Origin: Granulicella aggregans
GTDB taxonomy: Bacteria; Acidobacteriota; Terriglobia; Terriglobales; Acidobacteriaceae
Reading direction: 5' to 3'
Length of the DNA: 64,000 nt
Assembly: GCF_025685565.1 (NCBI RefSeq)
Contig: NZ_JAGSYE010000001.1
Location: 1,736,001 to 1,800,000, forward strand
Below, piece after piece: positions 1 through 7,720 of this stretch (its first letter is position 1; each line of letters begins with the position of its first letter). Both the position numbers and the translations under genes were made by a program. Below the pieces are notes generated by a model. That model was not told the DNA's origin. It ran no database searches and saw only the letters and a list, made by a program, of their open reading frames with translations.

Positions 1-1
1 A

Positions 2-3000
2 GCCGCGGTATTCACTCTGGCCGCCACCTTTGCGGCGGTGCATCTCGGATCTCCGTCGGCTGCTGCGCCTTCCGTCATGGCCGACGCTAAATCGCCGGCG
101 ATCGCTGATTCAGTGTCGACACCCGCCTATGCGGGCGGCTGCAGCGCGTATGCGTCGACCGGTGCTGCGAAGCCGGAGACCGGACCCCAGGACGAAAACG
201 CCGCTGCCGCTACCAGTGTGATCGACAGCTTCTTCAGCCTGGACGCGGGCAGGAATCCCGCCTTGCCCTCCACGGTCCGGTTTGCCATCGTTCTTGCGCC
301 CGATCCTCGCCACACCAACCTCAGCCTGATGTTCGATCGCGAGATGGCGATGCTCGTGCAAGCCGCACAGGACCAGGGCTACGACTACAACTCCTCATGG
401 TTGCCCTGGAAGCAGGATTCCTCGCCGGCTCTGACTCATCTAGGCGATCGCCAGTATGCGGAGGACCTAACCAGCCAGCGCGAGAACTGCCCGGGCGTGA
501 TCCTCTTCCGTCGCCGCACCCAGCCCGGAACCGAGGACTTCAGGCAAGGTCTGGTGGTCTTCGTCGTCGGCGAACAGGCCACGGGAGGCATCAACGAGGG
601 GCAATGGTTCAATGCATTGTTATGGCTGAGCAAGCATGCGGGTCTCAACGGCCCCGATGCATCCGCAGGGAAGACTCCGACGAAATCCATTGCAGGCGAT
701 GGGATCCTGCGTATCCTGGGCCCCACGTTTACCGGATCGCTGCCTGCACTCCGCCGCAACCTCAAAGCTCTTTACGATCCAGACCCGCCGCAAGCCGGCG
801 GTGCTCCAGCGCCGCCAGCAATTCTCCGCGAGATATTTCCATCGGCCCGCATTCTCAGCGGCAGCGTAAGCAGTTGCTCCGCCGTTCAGTGGTTCGAGCG
901 TGAACTTCCGCGGGACACAGCGAAGCCTCCTGCCACAGCGACTTGGCATATCGACTTCGGCACCTTCCAGGAGAACGACTCCGTCCACATCTTCCGTCTG
1001 ATGAAGTTCCTCAGCTCCCAAGGCACACCTCCATCCGACACCGCCATCCTCTCCGAGGACGATACCGCCTACTCCGAGCACGAGCGCGTAGACTCTCCCT
1101 GCGACTTTCCCTACGCCCAGGACAACCGCCCGATTCACCTCGTCTTCCCCCGCGACATCTCCGCCCTTCGCAGCGCTTACGAGAAGCAGGCGGTCTTCGA
1201 GGGGTCAGGCCCCGGCCTCAAGGATCGCGCCCATCCGATCCTGCACGACGATGCGTCGAGCGATTCCGGGCAGTCAGAGATCACCGACACCATCGCCAGC
1301 TCCAGCGGCAGCGTCGCCGCGATCGACCAGGAGGCCTCTCTCTATGGCATCGTCAGTATCCTGCGCAATCACCACTCGCGCTATCTCATCCTGCGCTGCA
1401 CCAACCCGCTGGACTTCCTCTTCCTGACCCGTTTCTTCCACCGCGCCTATCCGCAGGCTCGCATCGTAACTGTCGGCTCTGACCTGCTCTTTCGCCGCGA
1501 GATCGACACTACGGAGTTCCGCGGCGTGCTCGCGGTCTCCAGCTATCCTCTGCTGCCAAGAGCGCAACACTGGTCCCGTATCACGGAAGACAAATGGAAC
1601 GAGCAGGATCACAACCACCTCGTCTTCCAGGGCAGCCTCGCGGAAGGCATGTACCTTGCCGCGCGCTACACGTTGCAGGGAGCGAACCTGCCGAGCCCGA
1701 ACTCCGATCCGCAAACGGACCAATCCTCCGCCGTTCCCCTGATCCCCTTTCAACAACCGCCGCCCGAGTGCGTGGCCATGACCGGCCCGTGCCCGGCGCT
1801 GAAGATGTACCGCGCTTTTCCCGCACCCGATTACTCCGATCCGTTCTGGTTTCATCCCACGATCTCGGCCCCGAATTCTACCCACGAGAAGTTCAGCACT
1901 CACCCATCCACCTGGATCAGCGCCGTCGGTCGCGATGGATACTGGCCGATAGCCGTCATCAACAAAGATCAGATCGCAGGCATCTGTCTTGAAGATGAAG
2001 ACAATCGATGCGCCGAGAATGCCTCCGGCAAAGCGCCTCCCGTCTCTACTGTCCTGGACCTGATTGAGCCCGATCCCGCAAAGCTCGCGAAGACCGGCGA
2101 TCCGCACACTCCCGCGTCCGCTCTCGTTCAGCACTATGAGTTCAAGCGAGCAGCTCCGCAGGATCAGCCCCGAGTCTTCAATCCCCGGCTCAGGATGAGC
2201 CTGCCCCTGCCATGGATCCTCGCCGCTCTTCTCGCAAGCGCGTTGCTCGGCTACCAGGTGTGGGGGTTCATCAATGGAGGAGTCAATCCCTCGGACGGCC
2301 TCTTCTCGGTCTTTCGTCTCTCGGAAGACCCGGCGCATGGCGTCCTGCTTGCCGTCGGCTGCTCCTTGTCCGTGATGTTGCTCTTCGAACTGGGTGGAGT
2401 CTTCTTCGTCCCTCCAGATTTCTTTCTCATCAGCGGTTCGAAGGCCTATATCTTCACCGTGTTCACCGTGCTTCTCATCGCGATCGTGGTCATCTGTTGC
2501 TGGTTTGTACGGCGGAAGGCGCAGCTGGAAGAGCTGGGCGCGCCACCTGATCCGGGCTACCTCTTTCGCGCCCTCGGAGCCTGCGCAGGCTCTGGCATCC
2601 TCTTCATGGTCCTCTTCTGGTTCTGCTACCTCTCGCGCCTGGACCAGGTCAACGCCATCCCCCGGTTTTATCGCATGATCCACATCACGGACGGCGTCTC
2701 GCCGCTACTTCCGGTACTCCTGCTGACCTTCGGCTTCTACCTTTGGAACTGGCAGGCGATCGCCGGAGACCTGATGCTCGCTAGGGGATGTCCCACGCTG
2801 CCGCGTCTGCGCCGCGAGGGCGCGATCCCAGGCGGCTGGTTTCAGATCGGACCCCTAGGTCGCACCTTTCCCCCGCAGCCGGCCGCCGGCGACGGTCCCA
2901 ATACGCTGGAGGCGGAGAATACCCGCATTAGCCATACGCTCGGCAGGGAGATCCTTCGCTTTGCCCACCCGTTCTGTTTCGCCAACCGCATCATCGCCGC

Positions 3001-4066
3001 ACCGGTCTTTCTTTTCATCGCAACGTGCGTCTGCTTCGAGTGGACACGTAACCTTCCGCTTCTGGGGCTTGAGAGCAGTAGCTTCAACATCGTGGTCGAC
3101 GGCATTCTGCTGATCGCCCTCCTCTTCACCGCTACTGAGGCACTGCGCCTTTACTCCACCTGGGTGCAGCTGAGAACGTTGCTGCTTGCCCTCGGTCGCC
3201 TGCGTCTGCGCAGAACCATCTGCCGCCTCCGTCCCATCGAGGCGAACTCCATCTGGAGCGTCAGTGGCAGTGTGCGCCGCGTCCAGTACGATCTCTTCCG
3301 GGATCAACTCGACGCCGCGAAACGGCTGCTTCGCCTAACCCACGGAAACTCGTTGGGTCATGGCCCTCTCCAATACCTCCCGAATGTGGAGCTCTACGGA
3401 GAGTGCTTCGCAGAGCTCATCGAGTCCCAGAACCCCACCCGGACCGCCTGGTGCTCTCCCATCGCCCCGACCACACCGGCAGAACCTGCCGCCGCGCCTC
3501 CACCGCGCGAGCTGCGCGATGTTCTCGCCGACGCTGCCGGCGAAGTCTGCAACCGGCTCATCGGAATCTGGGACGCTGAGACAGAGTCGCTCAACCTCGA
3601 AGGAGTCGGAGCCGCCTCAGACGATCATTCCAAAGAGATTCCTCTAAGCGGCGAAGCCAAGGTCCGCGCCGCTGAAGAGTTTGTCGCCTACCACTACATC
3701 TCCTTCATCCAGAACATCGTCGCCCGCATGCGGACCATGACTCTCTCGATGATCTGTCTCTTCATTACCGTTTGCTCCGCCATCTCGTTTTACCCCTTTG
3801 TTCCGCGTACTGAGGTAAGTGTCTGGCTCGCAATCAACCTGCTGCTGATTGGTGCCGCCGTTGCTTACGTCTACGCGGGCATGGAGCGCGATGAGATCCT
3901 CAGCTATATCGCGAGCACCACGCCGGGCCGTCTGGGAACGGACTTCTATGTGCGCCTTGCAGGATTTCTCGCCGGGCCACTCATCGGCATCCTCACGACA
4001 CAGTTCCCGTCGATCACAGAGACCGCGCTGCAATGGCTGCAGCCCGGACTTGACGCGATCAAGTAA
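2..4066 (+). CDS. Very large multi-pass membrane protein, unknown function (5' end outside window)
   Basis: The frame is open from the first complete codon at base 2, so the true start is upstream; the earliest start inside the window is GTG at 38. The edge residues AAVFTLAATFAAVHLG look like the core of a signal peptide or N-terminal anchor, so probably only a few codons are missing. About 700 mainly soluble residues follow. From about residue 720 there are roughly ten hydrophobic segments, for example WILAALLASALLGYQVW, YIFTVFTVLLIAIVVICCW, GILFMVLFWFCYL and, near the end, LAINLLLIGAAVAYVYAG. A soluble stretch of about 200 residues separates the last three segments from the others. I recognise no enzymatic motif or named domain. 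The product is probably an envelope protein with a large extracytoplasmic N-terminal half. That the gene is real is clear from its length and codon use. Confidence 0.85.
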   Translation, partial: AAVFTLAATFAAVHLGSPSAAAPSVMADAKSPAIADSVSTPAYAGGCSAYASTGAAKPETGPQDENAAAATSVIDSFFSLDAGRNPALPSTVRFAIVLAPDPRHTNLSLMFDREMAMLVQAAQDQGYDYNSSWLPWKQDSSPALTHLGDRQYAEDLTSQRENCPGVILFRRRTQPGTEDFRQGLVVFVVGEQATGGINEGQWFNALLWLSKHAGLNGPDASAGKTPTKSIAGDGILRILGPTFTGSLPALRRNLKALYDPDPPQAGGAPAPPAILREIFPSARILSGSVSSCSAVQWFERELPRDTAKPPATATWHIDFGTFQENDSVHIFRLMKFLSSQGTPPSDTAILSEDDTAYSEHERVDSPCDFPYAQDNRPIHLVFPRDISALRSAYEKQAVFEGSGPGLKDRAHPILHDDASSDSGQSEITDTIASSSGSVAAIDQEASLYGIVSILRNHHSRYLILRCTNPLDFLFLTRFFHRAYPQARIVTVGSDLLFRREIDTTEFRGVLAVSSYPLLPRAQHWSRITEDKWNEQDHNHLVFQGSLAEGMYLAARYTLQGANLPSPNSDPQTDQSSAVPLIPFQQPPPECVAMTGPCPALKMYRAFPAPDYSDPFWFHPTISAPNSTHEKFSTHPSTWISAVGRDGYWPIAVINKDQIAGICLEDEDNRCAENASGKAPPVSTVLDLIEPDPAKLAKTGDPHTPASALVQHYEFKRAAPQDQPRVFNPRLRMSLPLPWILAALLASALLGYQVWGFINGGVNPSDGLFSVFRLSEDPAHGVLLAVGCSLSVMLLFELGGVFFVPPDFFLISGSKAYIFTVFTVLLIAIVVICCWFVRRKAQLEELGAPPDPGYLFRALGACAGSGILFMVLFWFCYLSRLDQVNAIPRFYRMIHITDGVSPLLPVLLLTFGFYLWNWQAIAGDLMLARGCPTLPRLRREGAIPGGWFQIGPLGRTFPPQPAAGDGPNTLEAENTRISHTLGREILRFAHPFCFANRIIAAPVFLFIATCVCFEWTRNLPLLGLESSSFNIVVDGILLIALLFTATEALRLYSTWVQLRTLLLALGRLRLRRTICRLRPIEANSIWSVSGSVRRVQYDLFRDQLDAAKRLLRLTHGNSLGHGPLQYLPNVELYGECFAELIESQNPTRTAWCSPIAPTTPAEPAAAPPPRELRDVLADAAGEVCNRLIGIWDAETESLNLEGVGAASDDHSKEIPLSGEAKVRAAEEFVAYHYISFIQNIVARMRTMTLSMICLFITVCSAISFYPFVPRTEVSVWLAINLLLIGAAVAYVYAGMERDEILSYIASTTPGRLGTDFYVRLAGFLAGPLIGILTTQFPSITETALQWLQPGLDAIK

Positions 4067-4102
4067 GCGGAATGCGCACTGCGCATCATGCGGGGATATT
4101 AT

Positions 4103-4178
4103 TGGAGCACCGAATGGGATTTGAACCCATGAATACTGGTTTTGCAGACCAGCGCGTTAGCCACTTCGCCATCGGTGC
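4103..4178 (-). tRNA. tRNA-Cys (anticodon GCA)
   Basis: On the minus strand this folds as a 76-nt cloverleaf with an encoded CCA. The acceptor stem is GCACCGA/TCGGTGC, the anticodon stem CTGGT/ACCAG with loop CTGCAAA, and the T arm ATGGG/CCCAT with loop TTCAAAT. The discriminator is T, as expected for cysteine. It lies 82 bp downstream of the peroxiredoxin on the same strand, so co-transcription is possible. Confidence 0.95.
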
Positions 4179-4260
4179 TCTTGAATCGCCTGGAGCCGGC
4201 AAATGCCACACTCCCCGCAATCGTTGATCCTATCGTACAACCTTGCCTTCGACTCAATCC

Positions 4261-4926
4261 CTAGCGGGTTGCGAGCGCAAGGTCCTTCCTCGCCAGATAC
4301 CAGGTTGCCACGTTCAGCCCGGCTCCGCCACCGTTGGTCCTCCTCGCCGCATCGGCCAGAGTAGCCGGAGCAGGCACGATCACCTGCTGGCCTGGCTTCC
4401 AGTTTGCCGGGCAGCTTACGCCGTTTGCGTCCGCCGTCTGCAGCCCCTGGAACATCCTCACCAGCTCCGCCACATTGCGGCCAAGCTGAGCAGGGTAGTA
4501 CATCAGCGCCCGCACCAGGCCCTGCGGATCGATCGCAAACACCGCGCGCACCGTGGCCGTATCGTTCGCCACCTCATGCACCAGCCCATAAGCCTGCGAG
4601 ACCTTCTGATCGAGGTCTGCGATCACAGGAAAGCGGATCTGGACCCCAGCCATCGCCTCCAGGTCGCGCACCCACGCGATGTGTGAGTAGATCGAGTCGA
4701 TGGACACGCCCACCAGTTGCACGTTCAGCCGCTCAAACTCGTCCTGGTGCTTGGCAAACTCGATGAACTCCGTCGAGCACACCGGCGTAAAGTCCGACGG
4801 GTGCGAGAACAGCAGCACCCATTTGCCCTGCGCTGTGTAGTCGCTCAAGCGGATCGGGCCGTGCGTGCTCGTCGCCTCGAAATCCGGTGCTACTTCAAGA
4901 ATCCGTGGAATACGTCCTTCGCTCAT
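4261..4926 (-). CDS. Peroxiredoxin, Prx6/1-Cys type
   Basis: Thiol peroxidase that reduces peroxides through an active-site cysteine. The 221-residue product has the thioredoxin-fold motif PSDFTPVCSTE with the peroxidatic Cys at residue 50, and the C-terminal SCPANWKPG segment of the Prx6 group with a second Cys at 172. The ATG at 4926 is preferred over an upstream in-frame start because GGAG lies six bases before it and the family begins with a sequence like this (EGRIPRILEVAPDFEA). Its leader region holds an A repeat, a strong hairpin plus T-run, and a poly-Cys mini-ORF, all on the same strand. This suggests that expression depends on cysteine supply or on read-through (inference). tRNA-Cys follows 82 bp downstream. 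Confidence 0.92.
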   Translation of the reverse strand: MSEGRIPRILEVAPDFEATSTHGPIRLSDYTAQGKWVLLFSHPSDFTPVCSTEFIEFAKHQDEFERLNVQLVGVSIDSIYSHIAWVRDLEAMAGVQIRFPVIADLDQKVSQAYGLVHEVANDTATVRAVFAIDPQGLVRALMYYPAQLGRNVAELVRMFQGLQTADANGVSCPANWKPGQQVIVPAPATLADAARRTNGGGAGLNVATWYLARKDLALATR

Positions 4927-4960
4927 AGCTGCTCCTATCCATGAAACCAAAAAGAATGCC

Positions 4961-5004
4961 CGGGTGCCCCATCCATCGCAGTCTTATCGCGATGGGTGGG
5001 ACGT
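4961..5004. repeat. Palindromic repeat, family A
   Basis: Arms GTGCCCCATCCATCGC and GCGATGGGTGGGACGT around a short loop. Typical copy of the A family, located between the peroxiredoxin start and the terminator upstream of it. Confidence 0.85.
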
Positions 5005-5033
5005 AAACCCTTCCCCAGCCCTTCATGCACGAA

Positions 5034-5076
5034 ACAAAAACCCCACCCTCGCTTCTCAGCGTCCGGGTGGGTTTTC
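5034..5076 (-). terminator. Rho-independent terminator or attenuator before the peroxiredoxin gene
   Basis: On the minus strand AACCCACCC pairs with GGGTGGGGTT around an 18-nt loop, directly followed by TTTTGTTT. It starts about 37 bases after the stop of the poly-Cys peptide and about 110 bases before the peroxiredoxin start. This is the spacing expected of a transcription attenuator. The A-rich flank would also allow some function in the other direction. Confidence 0.75.
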
Positions 5077-5112
5077 TCTGCTCTTCGAAATGCTTCGCTT
5101 ACTTCGAGTCGC

Positions 5113-5199
5113 TTATCCCATCATCCCGGAACACACCACGTCACATCCGCAGCAACAGCAGCGGCAGCAAGGCGTGTTCGAGAGGGAAGTCATCGTCAT
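5113..5199 (-). CDS. Cysteine-rich leader peptide (28 aa), probable attenuator peptide
   Basis: An ATG at 5199 opens a 28-codon frame ending in TAA at 5113. It encodes 8 cysteines, seven of them within a ten-residue core, in PCCRCCCCGCDVVC; the rest is short and Ser/Thr/Met-rich. A second in-frame ATG follows two codons later. Only a weak AGAG precedes the first start. Runs of Cys codons at the head of an mRNA, followed by a terminator hairpin, are the hallmark of ribosome-mediated attenuation that senses charged tRNA-Cys, and Cys-rich leader peptides of this sort are known in mycobacteria. Downstream on the same strand lie a thiol peroxidase and tRNA-Cys. Alternatives are a metal-binding micropeptide or chance. 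The peptide is read directly from the sequence; the regulatory role is inferred. Confidence 0.6.
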   Translation of the reverse strand: MTMTSLSNTPCCRCCCCGCDVVCSGMMG

Positions 5200-5311
5200 A
5201 AGCTCTAAACTGAATCTGTACCGCAGCCTGCCCTGAGTTCTATGCGGGTATGGCCGAGGAGGCTGTTTGACCTCCTTGCGGTAACTTCGACCTTACGATT
5301 TCGAGGCTTTC

Positions 5312-6250
5312 ATGTCAATCCCACCCCCGTCTTCCGGAAAAGGCGCCACCGGGTACGCTCTCGTCGATGTCTTCGCCGAGTCGCCCCTCGAAGGCAACAT
5401 GCTCGCCATCTTTACCGACGCCCGCCATCTCTCGACCGCCACCATGCAGGCTCTCGCCCGCGAGACCAACCTCGCCGAGACCACCTTCATCATCCCGCGC
5501 GATGCGGCCATCGAAGCTGAGCGCGGCGTTCAGGTGCGTATCTTCACCACGCAGGAGGAGCTTCAGTTCGCCGGCCATCCCACGCTTGGCACCGCAACCT
5601 GGCTCTATCTCAATCACCCTGTCCTGCGCGGGTCGGAGACGATCACGCTCGATCTTCCCGTAGGCCCCATCACCGTGAAGTTTGATTCGCAGGACGCGAC
5701 GAAGCCAGGCGTCTTCGCCACGATGCAGCAGAAGGCTCCCACCTTCGGCACAATCCACACGCCAGAGGCCATAGCAGCCGCTCTGGGGCTCTCCGTCGAT
5801 GACCTTGACCCATCGCTGCCAATCCAGACCGTCTCCACCGGCATGGCCTTCTGCATCGTTCCGCTGCGCTCGATGGAAGTCGCATCACGCCTCTGCATAC
5901 CGCAGGACCAGGCGCAGTCCTATCTCGACTCCTGCGATGCGAAGTTTTTCTACTGCATCACGCGCGCGGACGAAGGCTCGTCCGCCGACTGGCACAACCG
6001 CATGCAGTTCTACAACGGAGAAGACCCCGCAACTGGTTCTGCTTCCGGCTGTGCCATCGCTTATCTCGTGCACCATAAGGCGGCGGTCAATGACCAGGCA
6101 GTTGTATTCGAGCAGGGCATTGAGATCAATCGGCCCAGCCGAATCGAAGTTAGGGCCGCTTTTTCAACCGATCAACAATCGATTCCCGATTTGGTGTTCG
6201 TCGGAGGACGCACCATTCCCGTTGCATCCGGTTCCTTTTTCCTGCCGTGA
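5312..6250 (+). CDS. PhzF-family isomerase
   Basis: Member of the PhzF/diaminopimelate-epimerase fold family of cofactor-free isomerases; the substrate cannot be told from sequence. The 312-residue protein has the family landmarks: DVF near the start, NLAETTF (the conserved acid used for proton transfer), FAGHPTLGTA in the N-terminal lobe, and GEDPATGSASGC in the C-terminal lobe. GAGG lies five bases before the ATG. No phenazine genes are nearby, so a phenazine role is unlikely. The gene faces away from the Cys-leader/peroxiredoxin unit and shares a divergent upstream region with it, which includes an AGGAGG/CCTCCT hairpin at 5257-5276. Confidence 0.9.
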   Translation: MSIPPPSSGKGATGYALVDVFAESPLEGNMLAIFTDARHLSTATMQALARETNLAETTFIIPRDAAIEAERGVQVRIFTTQEELQFAGHPTLGTATWLYLNHPVLRGSETITLDLPVGPITVKFDSQDATKPGVFATMQQKAPTFGTIHTPEAIAAALGLSVDDLDPSLPIQTVSTGMAFCIVPLRSMEVASRLCIPQDQAQSYLDSCDAKFFYCITRADEGSSADWHNRMQFYNGEDPATGSASGCAIAYLVHHKAAVNDQAVVFEQGIEINRPSRIEVRAAFSTDQQSIPDLVFVGGRTIPVASGSFFLP

Positions 6251-6356
6251 TACACCGGATTCCCACAAGGAAAAACCGCGTTTAACCGCCAATTCACGCA
6301 TACTTCGACTTTTTGCTTCGTTGGCAAGAGCAAAGAAATCCTTCGCTTCGCCAAAT

Positions 6357-6717
6357 CTTCGCACTTGCGAAGTCCATGAGCCGTTCGTAATGTTGGGAAG
6401 CGTTACAGGGACAGCGGACGTTCTTACGAACTTCCTCTTTGCTCCTCAAAACAGTCTTTCGCCTGCTTTACCACAACTTGAGTTGAGAGAAGCCTCGCTG
6501 CTTGTCCGCCCCGGTTCAGATCTCCATCAGCTTCGCTGATGCGGGCCCTTGAATCCGCTGCCGGACATCGCAGACGCTCGCCTTCACTCGCACATCGCCC
6601 CTGCTTGCAAGGCGATCTTCACCTCCACGTGTGAAGATCGCGCCCGCCGCAGTAAGGCCATCTGCGTTCCATGAAGCCAGCGTGGCAACCTGCCCTGACT
6701 CCTTGCACGATGCAAGG
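6357..6717 (+). other. Hairpin-rich non-coding region upstream of a response regulator
   Basis: No convincing gene is seen between 6251 and about 7025. The stretch contains several perfect inverted repeats: CTTCGCA/TGCGAAG (6357-6372), GTTCGTAA/TTACGAAC (6383-6390 with 6424-6431), CATCAGC/GCTGATG (6525-6541), GCGATCTTCAC/GTGAAGATCGC (6612-6641, with an unpaired G before the last arm) and CCTTGCA/TGCAAGG (6701-6717). This density is far above the rest of the window outside the A-D repeats. It could be a long structured 5' leader or a small RNA. The strand is assumed from the downstream gene. Confidence 0.35.
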
Positions 6718-7025
6718 CGGACCAGCAAGCAGGGCTTCTCTCGCACCCGTGGCCGCGCCGTTCCATGCCTCTAAACGAGGTCGAACGGCCGGCCGGGGGC
6801 ACTGCTTCCTTCCGGAGCAGACAGGAGAGCCTCGTCTCATCGAGCCTCTTCCGTCTTCCTCCCAACGGCGCAGACGCCTTTCCTCGCTCTCAATCCACCG
6901 GGCGCGATCGCGGGTTCGTCCGAAACCATGCTGCCACGATGCGCCTCGCAACAAACGAGCACATCCCCGCGGCCCTCTCCGCCGCACGGCCCTACCAGCC
7001 GCGCCGGCAGATCCTGCGAGCCCCA

Positions 7026-7490
7026 ATGCGCCCCAAGAAGTCGATCCTCTGTGTTGACAGCAACGAACAGCCTCTCTCAGTTCGTAAGTTTCTCCTCGAA
7101 ACCCGCGGCTACCGCGTGATCACCGCCACCAGCTCCCAGCAGGCTCTTGAGATCCTCCGGGCATCCATCCCCGGCACGCTCGACCTCATCCTTTCAGATC
7201 TCATCATGCCGCAGATGGACGGCAACGAACTCGTCCGCCGCGCCAAGCAGCTTCACCCCGGCCTGCCCGCGATGATCGTCTCCGGCACCGTCACCTCGTT
7301 CGACCGCGCCATCGCCGCCGATGTCTTCCTCCCCAAGGGCGCTTGCTCCGCCTCCGAGATGCTCGAGCGCATCCGCGTCCTCGTAGCTCGCAAGCGAGGC
7401 CCCAAGAAGGCCGTCAAGCCCGACTACATCGCGCCCGACTTCGCTCCAGCCTCGTCGATGTCCTCCTTCGCCCACGCCGCAGCCAGCTAG
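7026..7490 (+). CDS. Receiver-only response regulator
   Basis: Single CheY-like receiver domain of about 120 residues plus a short disordered tail, with no output domain. Visible landmarks are ILCVDS at the first strand, the phospho-acceptor Asp in LILSDLIMPQMDG, the Ser/Thr switch in IVSGTV and the conserved Lys in FLPKG. The first acidic pair is reduced to a single Asp (VDS rather than DD), which may change Mg2+ binding. The ATG at 7026 is preferred because the domain starts there; the frame is open far upstream with alternative starts at 6939 and 6765. No kinase gene is adjacent, so the partner is unknown. The long hairpin-rich region before it may be its leader. Confidence 0.8.
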   Translation: MRPKKSILCVDSNEQPLSVRKFLLETRGYRVITATSSQQALEILRASIPGTLDLILSDLIMPQMDGNELVRRAKQLHPGLPAMIVSGTVTSFDRAIAADVFLPKGACSASEMLERIRVLVARKRGPKKAVKPDYIAPDFAPASSMSSFAHAAAS

Positions 7491-7505
7491 GCCTGCCAGG
7501 AAAGC

Positions 7506-7545
7506 TTGTCATCCTTCGCCGCAGGCGGAGGATCTGCTTCTTCTC
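7506..7545. repeat. Hairpin repeat, family D
   Basis: TTGTCATCCTTCGCC, loop, GGCGGAGGATCTGCTTCT. It is followed after about 15 bases by an A repeat, the usual composite order. Confidence 0.75.
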
Positions 7546-7560
7546 CGGACCGCCACCAAT

Positions 7561-7604
7561 CTGTGCCCCATTCATCGCGCCGTTGCCTCACGCGATGAGT
7601 GGGT
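7561..7604. repeat. Palindromic repeat, family A
   Basis: GTGCCCCATTCATCGC and GCGATGAGTGGGT arms around a loop of about 12 bases. Right-hand part of a D-A composite in front of the GH2 gene. Confidence 0.8.
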
Positions 7605-7720
7605 CTGGGCGACGAACGCCTCCAGCTCAAGCCAAGCGCGAACCTTCTTCATCCCACCGCTGTAAACTCGTCGCAATGTTCTTCATTCACTCAGACATCC
7701 GGAAAGCACCGCGGCCAACA

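Noticed and set aside
1274-2683. 469-codon open frame antisense to the large membrane protein
   Set aside because: No motifs and skewed composition; the plus-strand frame has helices and coherent codon use.
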